Positions 1-50,528 of a stretch of 64,000 bases of DNA are shown in pieces. Source of the stretch: Oryzias latipes (Eukaryota > Chordata > Actinopteri > Beloniformes > Adrianichthyidae); NCBI RefSeq assembly GCF_002234675.1, contig NC_019862.2, positions 26,920,707-26,984,706 of the forward strand, in the 5' to 3' direction. Made by a program: the position numbers and the translations under genes. A model generated the notes under the pieces. It had not been told where the DNA came from. It did not search any database and saw only the letters and a list, made by a program, of their open reading frames with translations. The first letter of the stretch is position 1, and each line of letters starts with the position of its first letter.

Positions 1-1500
1 ACCTCCTGCTTTCCTCTGGTAAGGAGTGCTTCTATAAAATAAAAGCATAAATAATACATACAAGGTGAATGACATAATGAATTCTCTACTCTTTTTTACA
101 CTATATTCCGCCTTGAGGGGACAGTTGTAGGCTTTTGGGTTTTTGTGTCACATGACTCCACTAAACTGAATATTTCTAAAGACAATGTTCTACGGTTATT
201 ATTGACTTTTTCGGTCAATCATAAACGATTTAAGGATTAAAAAAAAAAAAAAAGAGAAAGACAAGAAACTCCAATTAGGAACCAGTGTCTGGTCTGCGTG
301 GAATACTGGATATTCAGGTAAGAAATCCAGATTATTATTTTCTAGGAAACAGCAGCTGCTAAATCCATTATGACAGCCAGAGTAATGTCAGCGGCAATGA
401 CTGAGATGTGCAGCAGCCTGATAAACAGCTTCCCCCCCCTCAGATAACCTCTTTGTACAGATGGAGGCCTTCTGTTGCTGCTGTACTGCTGGCGGCCCAC
501 TTCTTCCCCTCTGAAAACACAACAGCAAAGAAGGCGGAAAACCAGGATCCCTGCCACTGTTAGTGTAGGGGAAATGAAGACGAAAACGTCTATCTTAAAC
601 AAAAAAAAAAAGACTTGCTCTCCTGAATGTTTGACAGCTTCATAGCATTTTTTTTTTGTTGTTGTTGTCAAATAATAAACTGGCTTTACAAAGAATTAAA
701 CTCTAATCTACCGTACATAATCCTGGACGCTACACACTGATGTTGTTGACCAGGAGATAAACCACAGATGTAAACAACAGTTATTGTTGAGGGTTTTCAT
801 TCAATTATACATCAACCGTGTTCTGGTGTCAAGAAATATTAGATTAAAAGAAAAATGTTGTCTTTTAAAAGCGGATCACTCTTTTTCACTCTTTGGTTTT
901 TGTATTTCCAGAAACTGGAAGTGGTTTGGAACTTCTTGACATGTTGGCTTCCTCATTGAAGCAATGGTCAAACAGAGGCATTGCTCAACCATTTATGCTG
1001 ATCACAACCAGATAACTGACAAAAACAACTAGATGAGCGCTTTTATTTTGACATCAGTATGATCATCACAGGTGGCAGAAGAACAAGAAATTAGTATTTC
1101 TGACTTAACGTTTTTTTTTAAATAACATAACATGTTGAGAACATAACAATCAGAGCCTCAATACCGAGAAGAAAAAAAAAACACATTTTCTTTAAAGAAC
1201 AAATGCATCTGAGGGTCTTCCCCCTTCCCATCATGTCGTTTTCGGCTGCAGTCAGGATTTGGATACCGGCTATTGTCTGGATCACAGCGTTGTTTCCTGT
1301 CAGCGTTGGCCCTATATACACCACAGCAGCATAACCCGGGTCGCTGAATCTTACAGTAAATATCCACAACCCTTTGTTTTCCCCTAAACGCCCCGTAGGA
1401 TTATATCAGGATGCTCAGGGAAACCTGGTTTCACCGATCCAGCACATACACGCGCTCCTGCTGTGACAGCTGTGCGAGCACTAACTGCTACGAGGTTTAC
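1..1500. other. AT-rich intergenic or intronic DNA, no gene recognised
   Basis: I see no exon with recognisable protein similarity here on either strand. The open frames are short and run through homopolymer tracts (poly-A near 240 and 600, poly-T near 650). It could be an intron of a minus-strand gene whose first exon is the CpG-rich stretch at 1500-1790, but that is inference. Confidence 0.4.
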
Positions 1501-1790
1501 TTTCTGTTAGCAACAAAATAATAGACTATTTACCCGGTGGCGTCTCATGTCCGATCAGGCATTTCCGCGCGTTGCTTCCACCGTGGGGTAAAGATCCGGA
1601 GCCCGCAGCAGCAGAGCTGTTCGTCTTCGCTGCTCTGCTAACGCAAAGCCCCCAATCAGCTGACAACACAGGCCGAGCCGAGCTTCCGCTTTTACGAGGA
1701 CGTAAGCACACAGTGAACGCACCACCGGCCGCTGGGTAAGATATAAACACACGTCAAAGCACGCGCACGCGCGCACACACACATGTACAG
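1500..1790 (-). promoter_or_regulatory. CpG-rich stretch, possible promoter or non-coding first exon of a minus-strand gene
   Basis: This segment is clearly richer in G+C and CpG than its surroundings. On the minus strand a good splice-donor match (CACCGG followed by GTAAATAG, near 1535) follows the GC-rich stretch, as expected for a 5'UTR exon. Overlapping minus-strand frames of about 75 codons exist but show no family similarity I recognise. In mammals MARCHF2 neighbours RAB11B, so its 5' exon is one possibility; no MARCHF2 coding sequence was seen. Confidence 0.3.
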
Positions 1791-1824
1791 TTGGATTTCC
1801 AAAACATTAGAATGTCATGAAAAC

Positions 1825-1845
1825 GTGTGTGTGTGTGTATGTGTG

Positions 1846-1921
<76 letters not shown>

Positions 1922-1990
1922 AATATGTATATATATACATAGATATATCTCTACATCTGTATCTCTTTCTATCTACATCTGGATTAGGAC
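1825..1990. repeat. Compound microsatellite (GT)n-(TA)n-(GA)n plus TA/TCT-rich tail
   Basis: About 24 bp of GT-type repeat run into a short TA run, then about 56 bp of uninterrupted GA from 1859 to about 1914. A degenerate TATATA/TCTACATCT tail follows. Frames across it (RERE or LSLS repeats) are artefacts. Confidence 0.95.
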
Positions 1991-2750
1991 TCTTGGTGAC
2001 CAAGTTATGATTGAGAATTCTGTTTAATAATTGATTCCTTGACATGTACAGTCAACGCACTAACTAAGCCCCCGTGCATGTTTGGATGTATACGTTTGTC
2101 TTGCTTTTATAAAAGTTCATTTCTTTTGGATTTAAGCATTAAGGATGTTAGCTGATAGAACTTCAAGTGCTGCATTCACAACTTAAAACGAACACAAAAA
2201 AAGGAAGCAAAAGTCACCATGTTGAAACCAGATGACTTCAGTCAGCAGTTCAGTCAACATTTCTATGGCAACCACTCTGTTCAATCAGGGGTGAGCTTGT
2301 TAGAAGTCCCCACCCCTTCTACTGACAGCGGGCTGTCAATCATTTTAAAGATCACATGCTTTTATTGAGGCATCTGATTGGTTTATAACTTGCGCTACAG
2401 AAGGAATATAATGAAAGAAAAATAGGATTATCAAGAGCATTACAGAGAGGTATCAGAGCAAGAATAATAATAATTGGTACTTTGATTCCACAATGGGGAA
2501 ATTCTTCTCTGCATTTGACCCATCCCCTGGGGGAGCGGTGAGCTGCAGCCTAACCGCACTCGGGAGGCAGTAGCGTTAAGGGTCTTGCCTAAGGACCCTC
2601 ACTGGGTGATGTTAAGAATGATTATTCTGACAACTAGAATGATGGTATAAAGATATATAGCCGTTTATTTCTCAATAGACGTCTATAGGATTGGCTTCCT
2701 GGAACCAGCAGGTTCTTCCTGTTTGAATGCCGGGTGGCTGGGGCCACTCA
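1978..2750 (+). repeat. Interspersed repeat family 1, copy A, with an internal insertion
   Basis: The first ~220 bp match the reverse complement of 7190-7432. The latter part (from about 2216) matches 46840-47150 in the same orientation, for example the shared 'attgaggcatc.gattgg' and 'cggtttatttctc' blocks. The copies are diverged but clearly collinear. Bases 2465-2620 look like a separate insertion ending in a 'gggtcttgcctaaggaccctcac' motif typical of fish interspersed repeats. The family is unnamed here. Confidence 0.7.
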
Positions 2751-2950
2751 GTCCAGTTTTCTACATACAGCCAATGGTTTCGTGGAAAAAGATAAACTTG
2801 GGAATATATTTTGTCAATTTAAACTTAAACATTTCTTTGCTCAAAGCAAAATGCACTAAATGAAAAAACTATATTCATAATACAAGAAATAAAATAGTCC
2901 ATTTCAACAGCCATATTTAAAATAACCACCACACACTCGAATGTGTAACA

Positions 2951-2956
2951 TTTATT
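2951..2956 (-). terminator. Candidate polyadenylation signal AATAAA for rab11b
   Basis: The minus strand reads AATAAA here, about 1.2 kb downstream of the rab11b stop codon. No clearer signal was chosen in between; another lies near 2666. If it is used, the rab11b 3'UTR would span roughly 2935-4137, a stretch without other recognisable features. Confidence 0.4.
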
Positions 2957-4137
2957 TGAGCATTTAGCAAGTGATGCAAATTTACAGTAAATGTTTTCTA
3001 TTTAAATACATTGAAAGAAAAGTGAACTATTGCATGAAGCGTGGAATAAATCACACATTAAAACATTGTTACCAGAGAGATGAACTTCACCAAATTTGCA
3101 TCTGTGACCAAGTTCCTTTTTTTAGCCTACAACTTCCAAACTGTTTAGAGTGAAAGACTTGGATTTTTTTTTTTTTTTTTTTTAAATGCAAAATGATCAA
3201 CCCCTACTTCAACATCAGTGGATGAGAACAGTAAAAAAAAAAATGAAGAAATGTTTGAGACAGAAACTGTAGCTTTTCAGTCTTAAGAGCTTTCACGTTG
3301 CAACCAAGAGGGGAAGTTTCTTCTTTAAGATGCCTAAAGGGGGTTTTATTCCATTGAAATGACTGGATATTAGTGCAATATTTCATTTTTTTTTTTATTT
3401 CAGGACAACTTACGTGTGTCTCTATGTGCCAACTCTAATGAGAGAACTAAAAGAGGCTGTTAATCTGACCTCACAAAAATGGATCAGACAGCACAATCTG
3501 TTTTTTCTTACAGCCTGCAAAGCATTGAAATGATCACAAATCTGGTTCCTTTGGTATCTTTGTTCACCATGATTATCACATGTACAAATACATGATATGT
3601 TGCCTTTTGTTTTACACTTGCCCATGTGAATTCAGTCAGTCTGAACCAGCTCCAGTCCCTGCTGGCTCAAGCCAATTTCATGCCAAAATGGGAAAAGTGC
3701 TCAGAGTAACAACAACAAAACCCCCTCCAGACGGCATATGATGACTCCAAATGCCCCTTCTTCTCAGCCCCTCTTCTACAATGAGGTAGAACCAGACAGG
3801 CCACACATGGAGTTAAATGCTGCTGCTGCCATGAAGGACTGAGAAGAAGAAGATCCAGCTTGGAGCATTGATAAGCAGCCCCACAGATCCCTCACCACTG
3901 CCTCAGACACGGCGGGTCAACAGGATCAAGTGAATTAAAAGGGATTGTAGTTTACTACAGCTCTATAACCTCCGGTTCGCTTTCCTCTCCTATCCTGAGG
4001 CTGTCGGGCGCCTGCTGGGATCAGAAGACACCCAACCACAAGGAAAACGGCAAAAAGGAATGTCAAAGTGAAGGCTCTGAAACATCTAAATCAAAGAGGA
4101 CAGCTGGACTAAACTGGACAGAAGAGGGAAATAAAAG

Positions 4138-8168
<4,031 letters not shown>

Positions 8169-8420
8169 TTTCCGGGATAAGTACTATTTCTGCAAAGATC
8201 AACAGCCCTCTTCGCTATTTGGGCGGCTAACAAGTCGACACCGCCCTCAAGGAAAAGAAAAAGCACGTGAATTTCGGAAGTCAGAGAAAGGCCAATTGGA
8301 GAACTAATAAGCTTGAGTGGCGTGTCTATTGACCAATCATGAGATGACATGCAAAAGATGACCAATCAGCGTACAGAATACGCATTGGGAGGAGTTACTT
8401 TTGTTCCCTAAGACAGCTCA
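8169..8420 (-). promoter_or_regulatory. rab11b promoter region with CCAAT boxes
   Basis: This is the sequence immediately upstream of the rab11b start codon. Three CCAAT pentamers lie at 8292-8296, 8333-8337 and 8362-8366, the last two in the fuller form ACCAATCA. An ATGCAAAA octamer-like motif lies at about 8349. No TATA box is obvious, as is common for housekeeping Rab genes. CCAAT boxes work in either orientation; binding is inferred. Confidence 0.5.
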
Positions 8421-8536
8421 GCTTCTACAGTTGTAATAGCGTCAAAGTAATGAGTATTTTACAAAGATGTAAATGCAAAAGTTATGTATAGTGAAAATAA
8501 AAGTAGGCTGAAATGGCAAAACGTATTTATATTGTA

Positions 8537-9800
8537 TACTAAGTGGGACATTTACTTTATTAGGTGCACCTTGCTAGTACTGGGTTGGACCCCATTTTGC
8601 CTTCAGAACTGCCTTAATCCGATTCCTTGGTGGCAGAGATTCAACAAAGTTCTGGAAACAGTCATCAGAGAGTTTGATCCATATTGACATGACAGCATCA
8701 CACGGTTGCTGCAGATTTGTCGGCTGCACATTCATGAGGACAACCACCCGTTCCATCACATCCCAGGAGGCCATTTGAGTCCAGAGAACTCATTATCAAG
8801 AAACCAGTCTGAGATGATTCCAGCTTTATGACACGGCGCCTTATCCTGCTGGAAGTAGCCATCAGAAGATGGTTCACTGTGGTCATAAAGGGACCGGGGT
8901 CAGGAATAATGATCATGTAGGCTGTGGCGTTGGAACCATGCTCAGTTGATACTAAGGGGTTCAAAGTGTGCCAAAAATGTATCCCCCATACCATTATACC
9001 ACCACCAGCAGCCTGGACTGTTGATACAAGGCAGGGTGGATCCATGCTTTCATGTTGAAGTCAAATTCTGACCCTACCATCTGAAACAGAGACTCATCAG
9101 ACCAAACAACGTTCTTCAAATCTTGTATTTGGTGAGTCTGTGTGAAATGTTACCTCAAATTCCTGTTCTTGTGACAGGAGTGACACCCGGTGTGGTTTTC
9201 TGCTGCTGTAGTCCATCTGCCTCCAGTTTGGACATGTTGTGCGTTCAGAGATGCTCTTCTGCAGACCTGGTTTGTAACCAGTGGTTATTTTAACTTCCTG
9301 TTATCTTTCTATCAGCTGGAACCAGTCTGGTCATTGTCCTTGACCTCTGACATTAACAAGGCCTTTTTGTCCACAGAACTGCTGCTCACTGAATATTTTC
9401 TCTAGATATGGTTGTGGGTGAAAATCCCAGTAGATCAGCAGTTTGGCACTTCAATCACCTTTCTTCTCTGTTCTGATGCTCGGTTTAATTTGCAGCGGAT
9501 CGTCTTGACCATGTCTGCATGGCTAAATCGCAGGGGTCCCCCAAATCCAGGCCTCGAGGGCCGGTGTCCTACATGTTTTCCACCCAACCTGCCATTAAAG
9601 CTCCTTATTGGCTAAACACACCTGATCACGGTAATCAGCAGCAAATAAGGCAGGGTTTCTGGAGAATCAGCAGGACACCGGCCCTCAAGGCCTGGATTTG
9701 GGGACCCTTACCTAAATGCAGTGAGTTGCTGCCATGCGATTGGCTGATTAGAGATTTGCGTTAACGAGCCAGGTGTGCCTAGTAAAGCAGCCAGTGAGTG
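8537..9800 (-). mobile_element. Degenerate Tc1/mariner-like transposon
   Basis: Terminal inverted repeats are recognisable: left ends in TTTATTAGGTGCACCT, right begins AGGTGTGCCTAGTAAAG and stops next to TA at 9801. On the minus strand, broken frames at 8698-9045 and 8574-8774 carry the Tc1 transposase blocks AGGGIMVWGI and, at the C-terminus, RIKAVLKAKWGPTQY. Frameshifts and missing segments (including most of the catalytic DLNPIEHLW block) show that it is dead. It is interrupted by a hAT MITE at 9531-9711. It lies between rab11b and the pip5k1c 3' end. Confidence 0.85.
9523..9719. mobile_element. hAT MITE nested in the Tc1 remnant, with 8-bp target-site duplication
   Basis: The element is 9531-9711 (181 bp). 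Terminal inverted repeats are CAGGGGTCCCCCAAATCC on the left and GTAAGGGTCCCCAAATCC (complement) on the right. They extend into longer inverted arms around 'aggcct' and 'ggccggtgtcct'. Flanking 8-mers CTAAATCG (9523-9530) and CTAAATGC (9712-9719) differ by a swap of the last two bases. Removing the element rejoins the Tc1 sequence, so the hAT came later. Confidence 0.85.
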
Positions 9801-9885
9801 TAATTCACATCAACACACTGTTTTCTTTTTAAAGGTGTATGCTGTTTTGTCAAGAAAAAATGCTAACATTAATTCATAGAATTGC

Positions 9886-12800
9886 TTTATTTTATATTCA
9901 GTCTGATCGAGTCCAAACACACACACGCACACACACAGCCATCTATTTATCTTCATGTATAAATAGATGAATATACACAGATATACATAAATACACTTTT
10001 TTGATATGCATATTCATTTTGAAATCATGCTATGTCTCTGAAATGACTCTTCCTATTGGACGAGGGTACACAGCGGTTTTAAAACACGTACACAACACGG
10101 CTGAACGGTTGGAAGTATCCTTACTGATTAACATTTCAAATCTACCAATCTTTCGGTTTCGATTTCATACAGATTCAGCTGTTTCATACGCCATAAATGT
10201 ACAGCAGCTGCATGTCAACAAACACGTCAACGTATGGGGTACAGGAAATTACAAAGACCGCCATCATTTCTCGCCTCAAAGCAAAAAAAAAACATGAAAG
10301 CAAATACAAATATTCTACAGTTGAAATGAAAATATATTTGTTTTATTTTCATATATGTATTTATATACTTATGTACACATTCTTATGAACTATGAGGCAG
10401 AAAAATAAATAAACAACAAAACAAGTGCGGAAAAGAAAAAGATAAAAATCAGACGCCAGATGAGAAATCTCTCAAAAAGGCATAAAAAAAATGAATAAAA
10501 GGTACAAAATATTGCTGCTTTGACCCCTATGAATAACAGCAACGTAAAAAACAACTGGCTAGGGCACATCATGAGGACAAACTCATTTTTGTTCTACCAG
10601 ACCTGACGATGGCAAGAAGCACAGAAACGCACAAAAAAACAAACCCAAGAAAAGTCATGTGATTTGTAAGGTCTGTCGAGGTCTTCAGATGGAACCACAG
10701 AGACCGAGCACGTCATTAAAAAAGTTGACGTCAACACAAACACCCGCACGATCCTCAAAAATGAGTCGAAATCTCAGCATGTGGGAGCAGAAAATTCTCA
10801 CCTAAAGACTGAAAAAACGAAACTTGCGGATGATGTGATGTGTATTCGTTTGGCCTCTGTCACATGTTCATCTTGAGGTCCCTCATAATCGCAAACATTC
10901 AAGCATCCACATTTTGTAGTGTCTCACCGACGCAGCCTCACAATGTGTTCATCCATATATACAGATAACAAGTACAATATTGACTGAAAATACAACAATG
11001 ATGGTCTACGTCTACAAACACTTGAACTGTCTGTGTTGAGGGGAGGGCCAGCAGAAAGCAGCATTTCTGCCTATGCAACGTGGGAAATTTGCGTGCATCT
11101 GTCCAAAAACAGGAAAACTCTGGAAGACACTGCAGTAATGGTGATGTTTGCGTCTGAGAGGGTAGCAAGGATTATCTGAGCTGCTTCCATGTGCGATGAC
11201 GTGTCAAATGTAGAAACGCTGCATGTCTTTGTGAGAAATCTTTTACGTAGAAGCTGCACTGGAGAAACGATCTTTGGATGCACATAGAAATAAAAAATAA
11301 AAAGCTCCTTTTTTGGTGAAACGGTGCAGATGGCACTTAACCATAGCATGACATATGAATAAACAACACAATAAATAAAAAGAGTTTGATACGTTTCTGT
11401 TCACGTTTCTGGATATGGAATAAAGCAAAATTTGTTGAACTCATGTCGTCCAAAAACAAATTCTTTCCTTTCATTTCTTTTTTGATCAGGCGGAGCCCTA
11501 CAGGTTTTCAGACAGAGTTTAAATTTGGAGCTAAGATTTCTTCACTGGCACGTTTCAAAGGAGAAGCAATAAGTCTGAAGCTGGCCTTTTATCCTCAGAA
11601 TTATGCTGTAGCATACTAAAGGCTCTAGTTTAAACTCTGAACTGCATGACGAAACAATCTGGGGCTTAAATTCACCGGTTAGCATTTCTTGTGTTGCAGC
11701 AGTTTGATTCTCCTAAAAGACCCACTCCAACAAAAATTGTGTTTTCAACATGTTCTTACCGCATTCCTCTGATGATGTAGAACATATATATAAAAAAAAA
11801 AAGAAGAATACTCGTTTCAAGTATTCGTTTTAAAAATGGTTGTGAATCAGGAGCGGACAAACAAAGGCAGTTGGAAAAAGACTGGATTTGTGACATATAA
11901 ATATTTGCTACACAATAAAAATACTAGGAGTGGGTACTGTGGGTCTAACCTGTAGAGCTGGATAGCTCCAATATTGCTCGCCATTGCTCGCCATGCACCA
12001 GTAATGTTAGGTTGGGGGAGAGGGGCTGTAAGCTAGCAGTAGAGCGTGTAAACAGATGGATGACGTGTGGGGGAGGGGTTTCTAATGATTTCTAATGAAC
12101 ATCTGCCGCTCTGCAGAAACTATGTCCTGGAAAACAACAGAGGTTTTTTTTATTTTGCCTAAAAACGGCATCATCATAGCTAAAATACCACTGGGAGCAC
12201 TTTTACAATAGATCACAAGATGATCAGAGCGGAACTTTAAGTACTTTTTCAAAGTACCTTTTCTTGTGTAAAAAATGTTATTAGATAACCAAAAATTAGA
12301 GACGACTAACAGCATTGATAACATTTTAAAAGTGACTTAATCACTTTTAGTGACGCTTTACAGTCTTACTAATAATGTTTTCAAAATCTGGAATCAAGGC
12401 TGCTGTTGAACAAGCTTGATGTTGTAAATTAGTGTTTTTTAGATCTGAACTGGACGGCTTCAATGCTTAAGTGGCCTCAGATTCAGACAGTCGTGAGCAA
12501 AACAAAAGCACAACATTAGTTCATGAAAGGAGTCATGGTGAAATTAAAAGCAACAAAAATCTTTTGGATTACAAACGAAGAGTGCCAATTGGGAATGACT
12601 CCCAAAATCTAAAGTCCCTTTAGTTTTACACATCTGCAGGTGTAAATTTGTTCTCCAGAGTGACCCGTCCTCCTGAGGGGTTAGGGGGCTGTATTTGGTT
12701 ATCTGATCATATATGATTCATATAATATGAATGCCCCCCTGTGATACTGAAACTAATATTTTAGTATTATTAGTATTATTATGTTTCCTGCTGCATTGTT

Positions 12801-13375
12801 TTCATTTCCAATAACACCATTGACTGAAAATCCCAACCGCTGACACATGCTGTTTTTTCTAAAGTAATCAACTATTGCGCATGCATGGCGGTGACAATAA
12901 TTTTGCATCTGATTTTTGCAGCCTTTGCGCAGAATCAGCGAAGTGAATGGACCGTCTCTGTACGCTGCCACGTCCAGCTGCTTGCAGCTTTAAACTGCAG
13001 CTCTGCCCACTACATTGGGAAACAGAGGTGAAGAGTATCCGACGGCTGCGCCTGTGTGAAAACAGAGCCAAAAGCAACTTACTGTGCCGCATTTCAGAGT
13101 CCGACCTGCTAAAGGCGAGGTCACAGATGCCGCTTTCGAAACTAATAAGAATGTCACTTGTTGAGGGTGAAAGGCATGGATGGTTAGATGTCATCACTGT
13201 CGGGATTCTTCCCTCCTCAGGGGCTGAAGTCACATTTTCCTCTTGGTATTTTCGGTTGCATGATTAAAATCCTGGTTCAGACGGAGATCGAGCTGCTACT
13301 GTTCATCAGGTGTGGACGTCAGACGGAGTCCCGCGGCCGAAGGCATTCGATTTTTTCCCTGCCAGAGAGCAGGAC
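9886..13375 (-). other. Probable long 3'UTR of pip5k1c (extent uncertain)
   Basis: The last pip5k1c exon starts at 13378 with its stop codon, so everything below it is untranslated. I see no other gene down to the Tc1 element that ends at 9800. The minus strand reads AATAAA at 9886-9891, a plausible distal polyadenylation signal; nearer sites may also be used. A family 2 repeat occupies 11712-12170 and a CA-rich run lies near 9921-9940. Length and continuity are inferred. Confidence 0.45.
11712..12170 (-). repeat. Interspersed repeat family 2, minus-strand copy
   Basis: It is collinear with the complement of 23440-23985. It includes blocks equivalent to 'gatagctccaatattgctcgccat', 'gtaaacagatggatgac' and, at its far end, 'ctctgcagaaactatgtcc'. 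It therefore extends further distally than the copy at 4985-5335. It lies in the presumed 3'UTR of pip5k1c. Confidence 0.75.
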
Positions 13376-49297
<35,922 letters not shown>

Positions 49298-49560
49298 TCA
49301 GCCTCTCGGAGGACAAAAAAAAAGAAGAAAAGAAAAAAAACAGGAAAGCTTCTCCAAATGACGAGCCCACGACGACAATCACACGAGAGATGGGAGACAG
49401 AAACGCTCCGTCTGATACGGTATTTAAAGGAAAGACGGAGGGATAGGGATCTCCTGCGGTCGCTTCATCAGTGCGGTCTATCCTGACGACAGTCAGTCTC
49501 TGCTCCTCTCTCCGCTCGGCAGCACTTGCTGCTGCTGACTGGCGCCATCTGCAGGCGGAT
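49298..49560 (-). promoter_or_regulatory. pip5k1c 5'UTR and promoter region, CpG-rich
   Basis: Sequence upstream of the start codon (49295-49297) is CpG-rich, as is exon 1 itself. A TATA-like CTTTAAATACC lies on the minus strand near 49420-49430. A GA/A-rich run of about 30 bp lies immediately upstream of the start codon. Transcription start is not determinable by eye. Confidence 0.5.
49540..49555 (-). promoter_or_regulatory. Candidate CTCF site near the pip5k1c promoter
   Basis: The minus strand reads CCTGCAGATGGCGCCA. It agrees with the CTCF core consensus CCASYAGRKGGCRSYV at all but one position. It sits between the CpG island of pip5k1c and the 3' end of gpx4. Binding is inferred from the motif only. 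Confidence 0.4.
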
Positions 49561-50229
49561 GAGGGAAGTGCACTCAGGATCTCATCAGATTCCTCTGAAT
49601 AAATGAAAATGGTAAAGACTCCCTTAAATGTTTATTAACCCCTTTTCCAGGCAAAAAGTCTCAATTATTTTACATAATTTCTTTGAATGAACAAATAAAA
49701 TTTTGTTATTTTACTAATAAAACACCATATGAACAAAAGTACATCAAAGCTGTTCATAAGCAAAGCAAAATCTTTTATTTTATCCAAGCAGGATGCTTTC
49801 TGTTATACTTATCTGTTTGTTTGTTTTTTTTAAATATATATTAGTGCAGTAACATTGTGATTATGTTCTAAGACACTGGGGCTTGCTTTTATTTTATTTA
49901 GTTATAACCGTTTTCATGAAATTGTGTTTGCAAAGGTTTATGACTATTTTATTTATTAACAGTCATGCTCAACTGAGTTTTCATTTTTCTGTCTATTCGG
50001 CCTTTTTGTTCAGTAAAATCAGTCCTTAACCTTTGATTAACTGATCATGTCAACTAATGAACAATCACAATTTAGAGCTAAGAAAGTGTATTTTGAATAT
50101 TATACATTGAATATTTTACCTCTTATATTGCCTGTGTTGTTCAGCTGACCTGTGTATTTTTTCTTTCCAGAACACAATTTTTTTAGAGCAATATGGAAAA
50201 ACGAAAACAATACATTTTAGTAGAAGGAA

Positions 50230-50239
50230 TTTATTTATT
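50230..50239 (-). terminator. gpx4 polyadenylation signals, two overlapping AATAAA
   Basis: The minus strand reads AATAAATAAA here, about 290 nt past the gpx4 stop and about 130 nt past the SECIS core. This gives a 3'UTR of the expected size for a GPX4 mRNA. Confidence 0.7.
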
Positions 50240-50368
50240 AAGAAAACAAAGCGGGATTTGAAGCTGTTCAAATATTGATGTGCTCATGCAGGGACGCTTC
50301 TCTGCACTTCAGGAAACCAAGGAAACATAAGCTTTGCAATCCTCCCAGCAGGTTTGCACGCCATTTTT

Positions 50369-50415
50369 ATCAGGTCTGTTCTGCCCACCGAGTGGGTTTC
50401 CAAACAGTCCGCCAT
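50369..50415 (-). promoter_or_regulatory. GPX4 SECIS element (core), with a non-canonical 5' quartet
   Basis: In the gpx4 3'UTR the minus strand runs ATGGCGGACTGTTTGG, AAACC, a hairpin CCCACTCGGTGGG, then AACAG and CCTGAT. CTGTT pairs with AACAG, AAA sits in the apical region and TGAT is the 3' side of the core. The layout matches the known mammalian GPX4 SECIS (ATGA-CGG-CTGCC...AAAACC...TGA). The 5' quartet here reads ATGG where ATGA is expected. It directs selenocysteine insertion at the UGA in exon 3. Confidence 0.7.
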
Positions 50416-50528
50416 TGGTCTGGGGTGGAGTTCAAACTATGTTCGCTGGTGCTTGAAGAGATAGAGAAAGCAGTGCAAAAACACAGAATAAAAGGCATCA
50501 AAACAGGAATAAGCTGTCTCTTAGAGGG

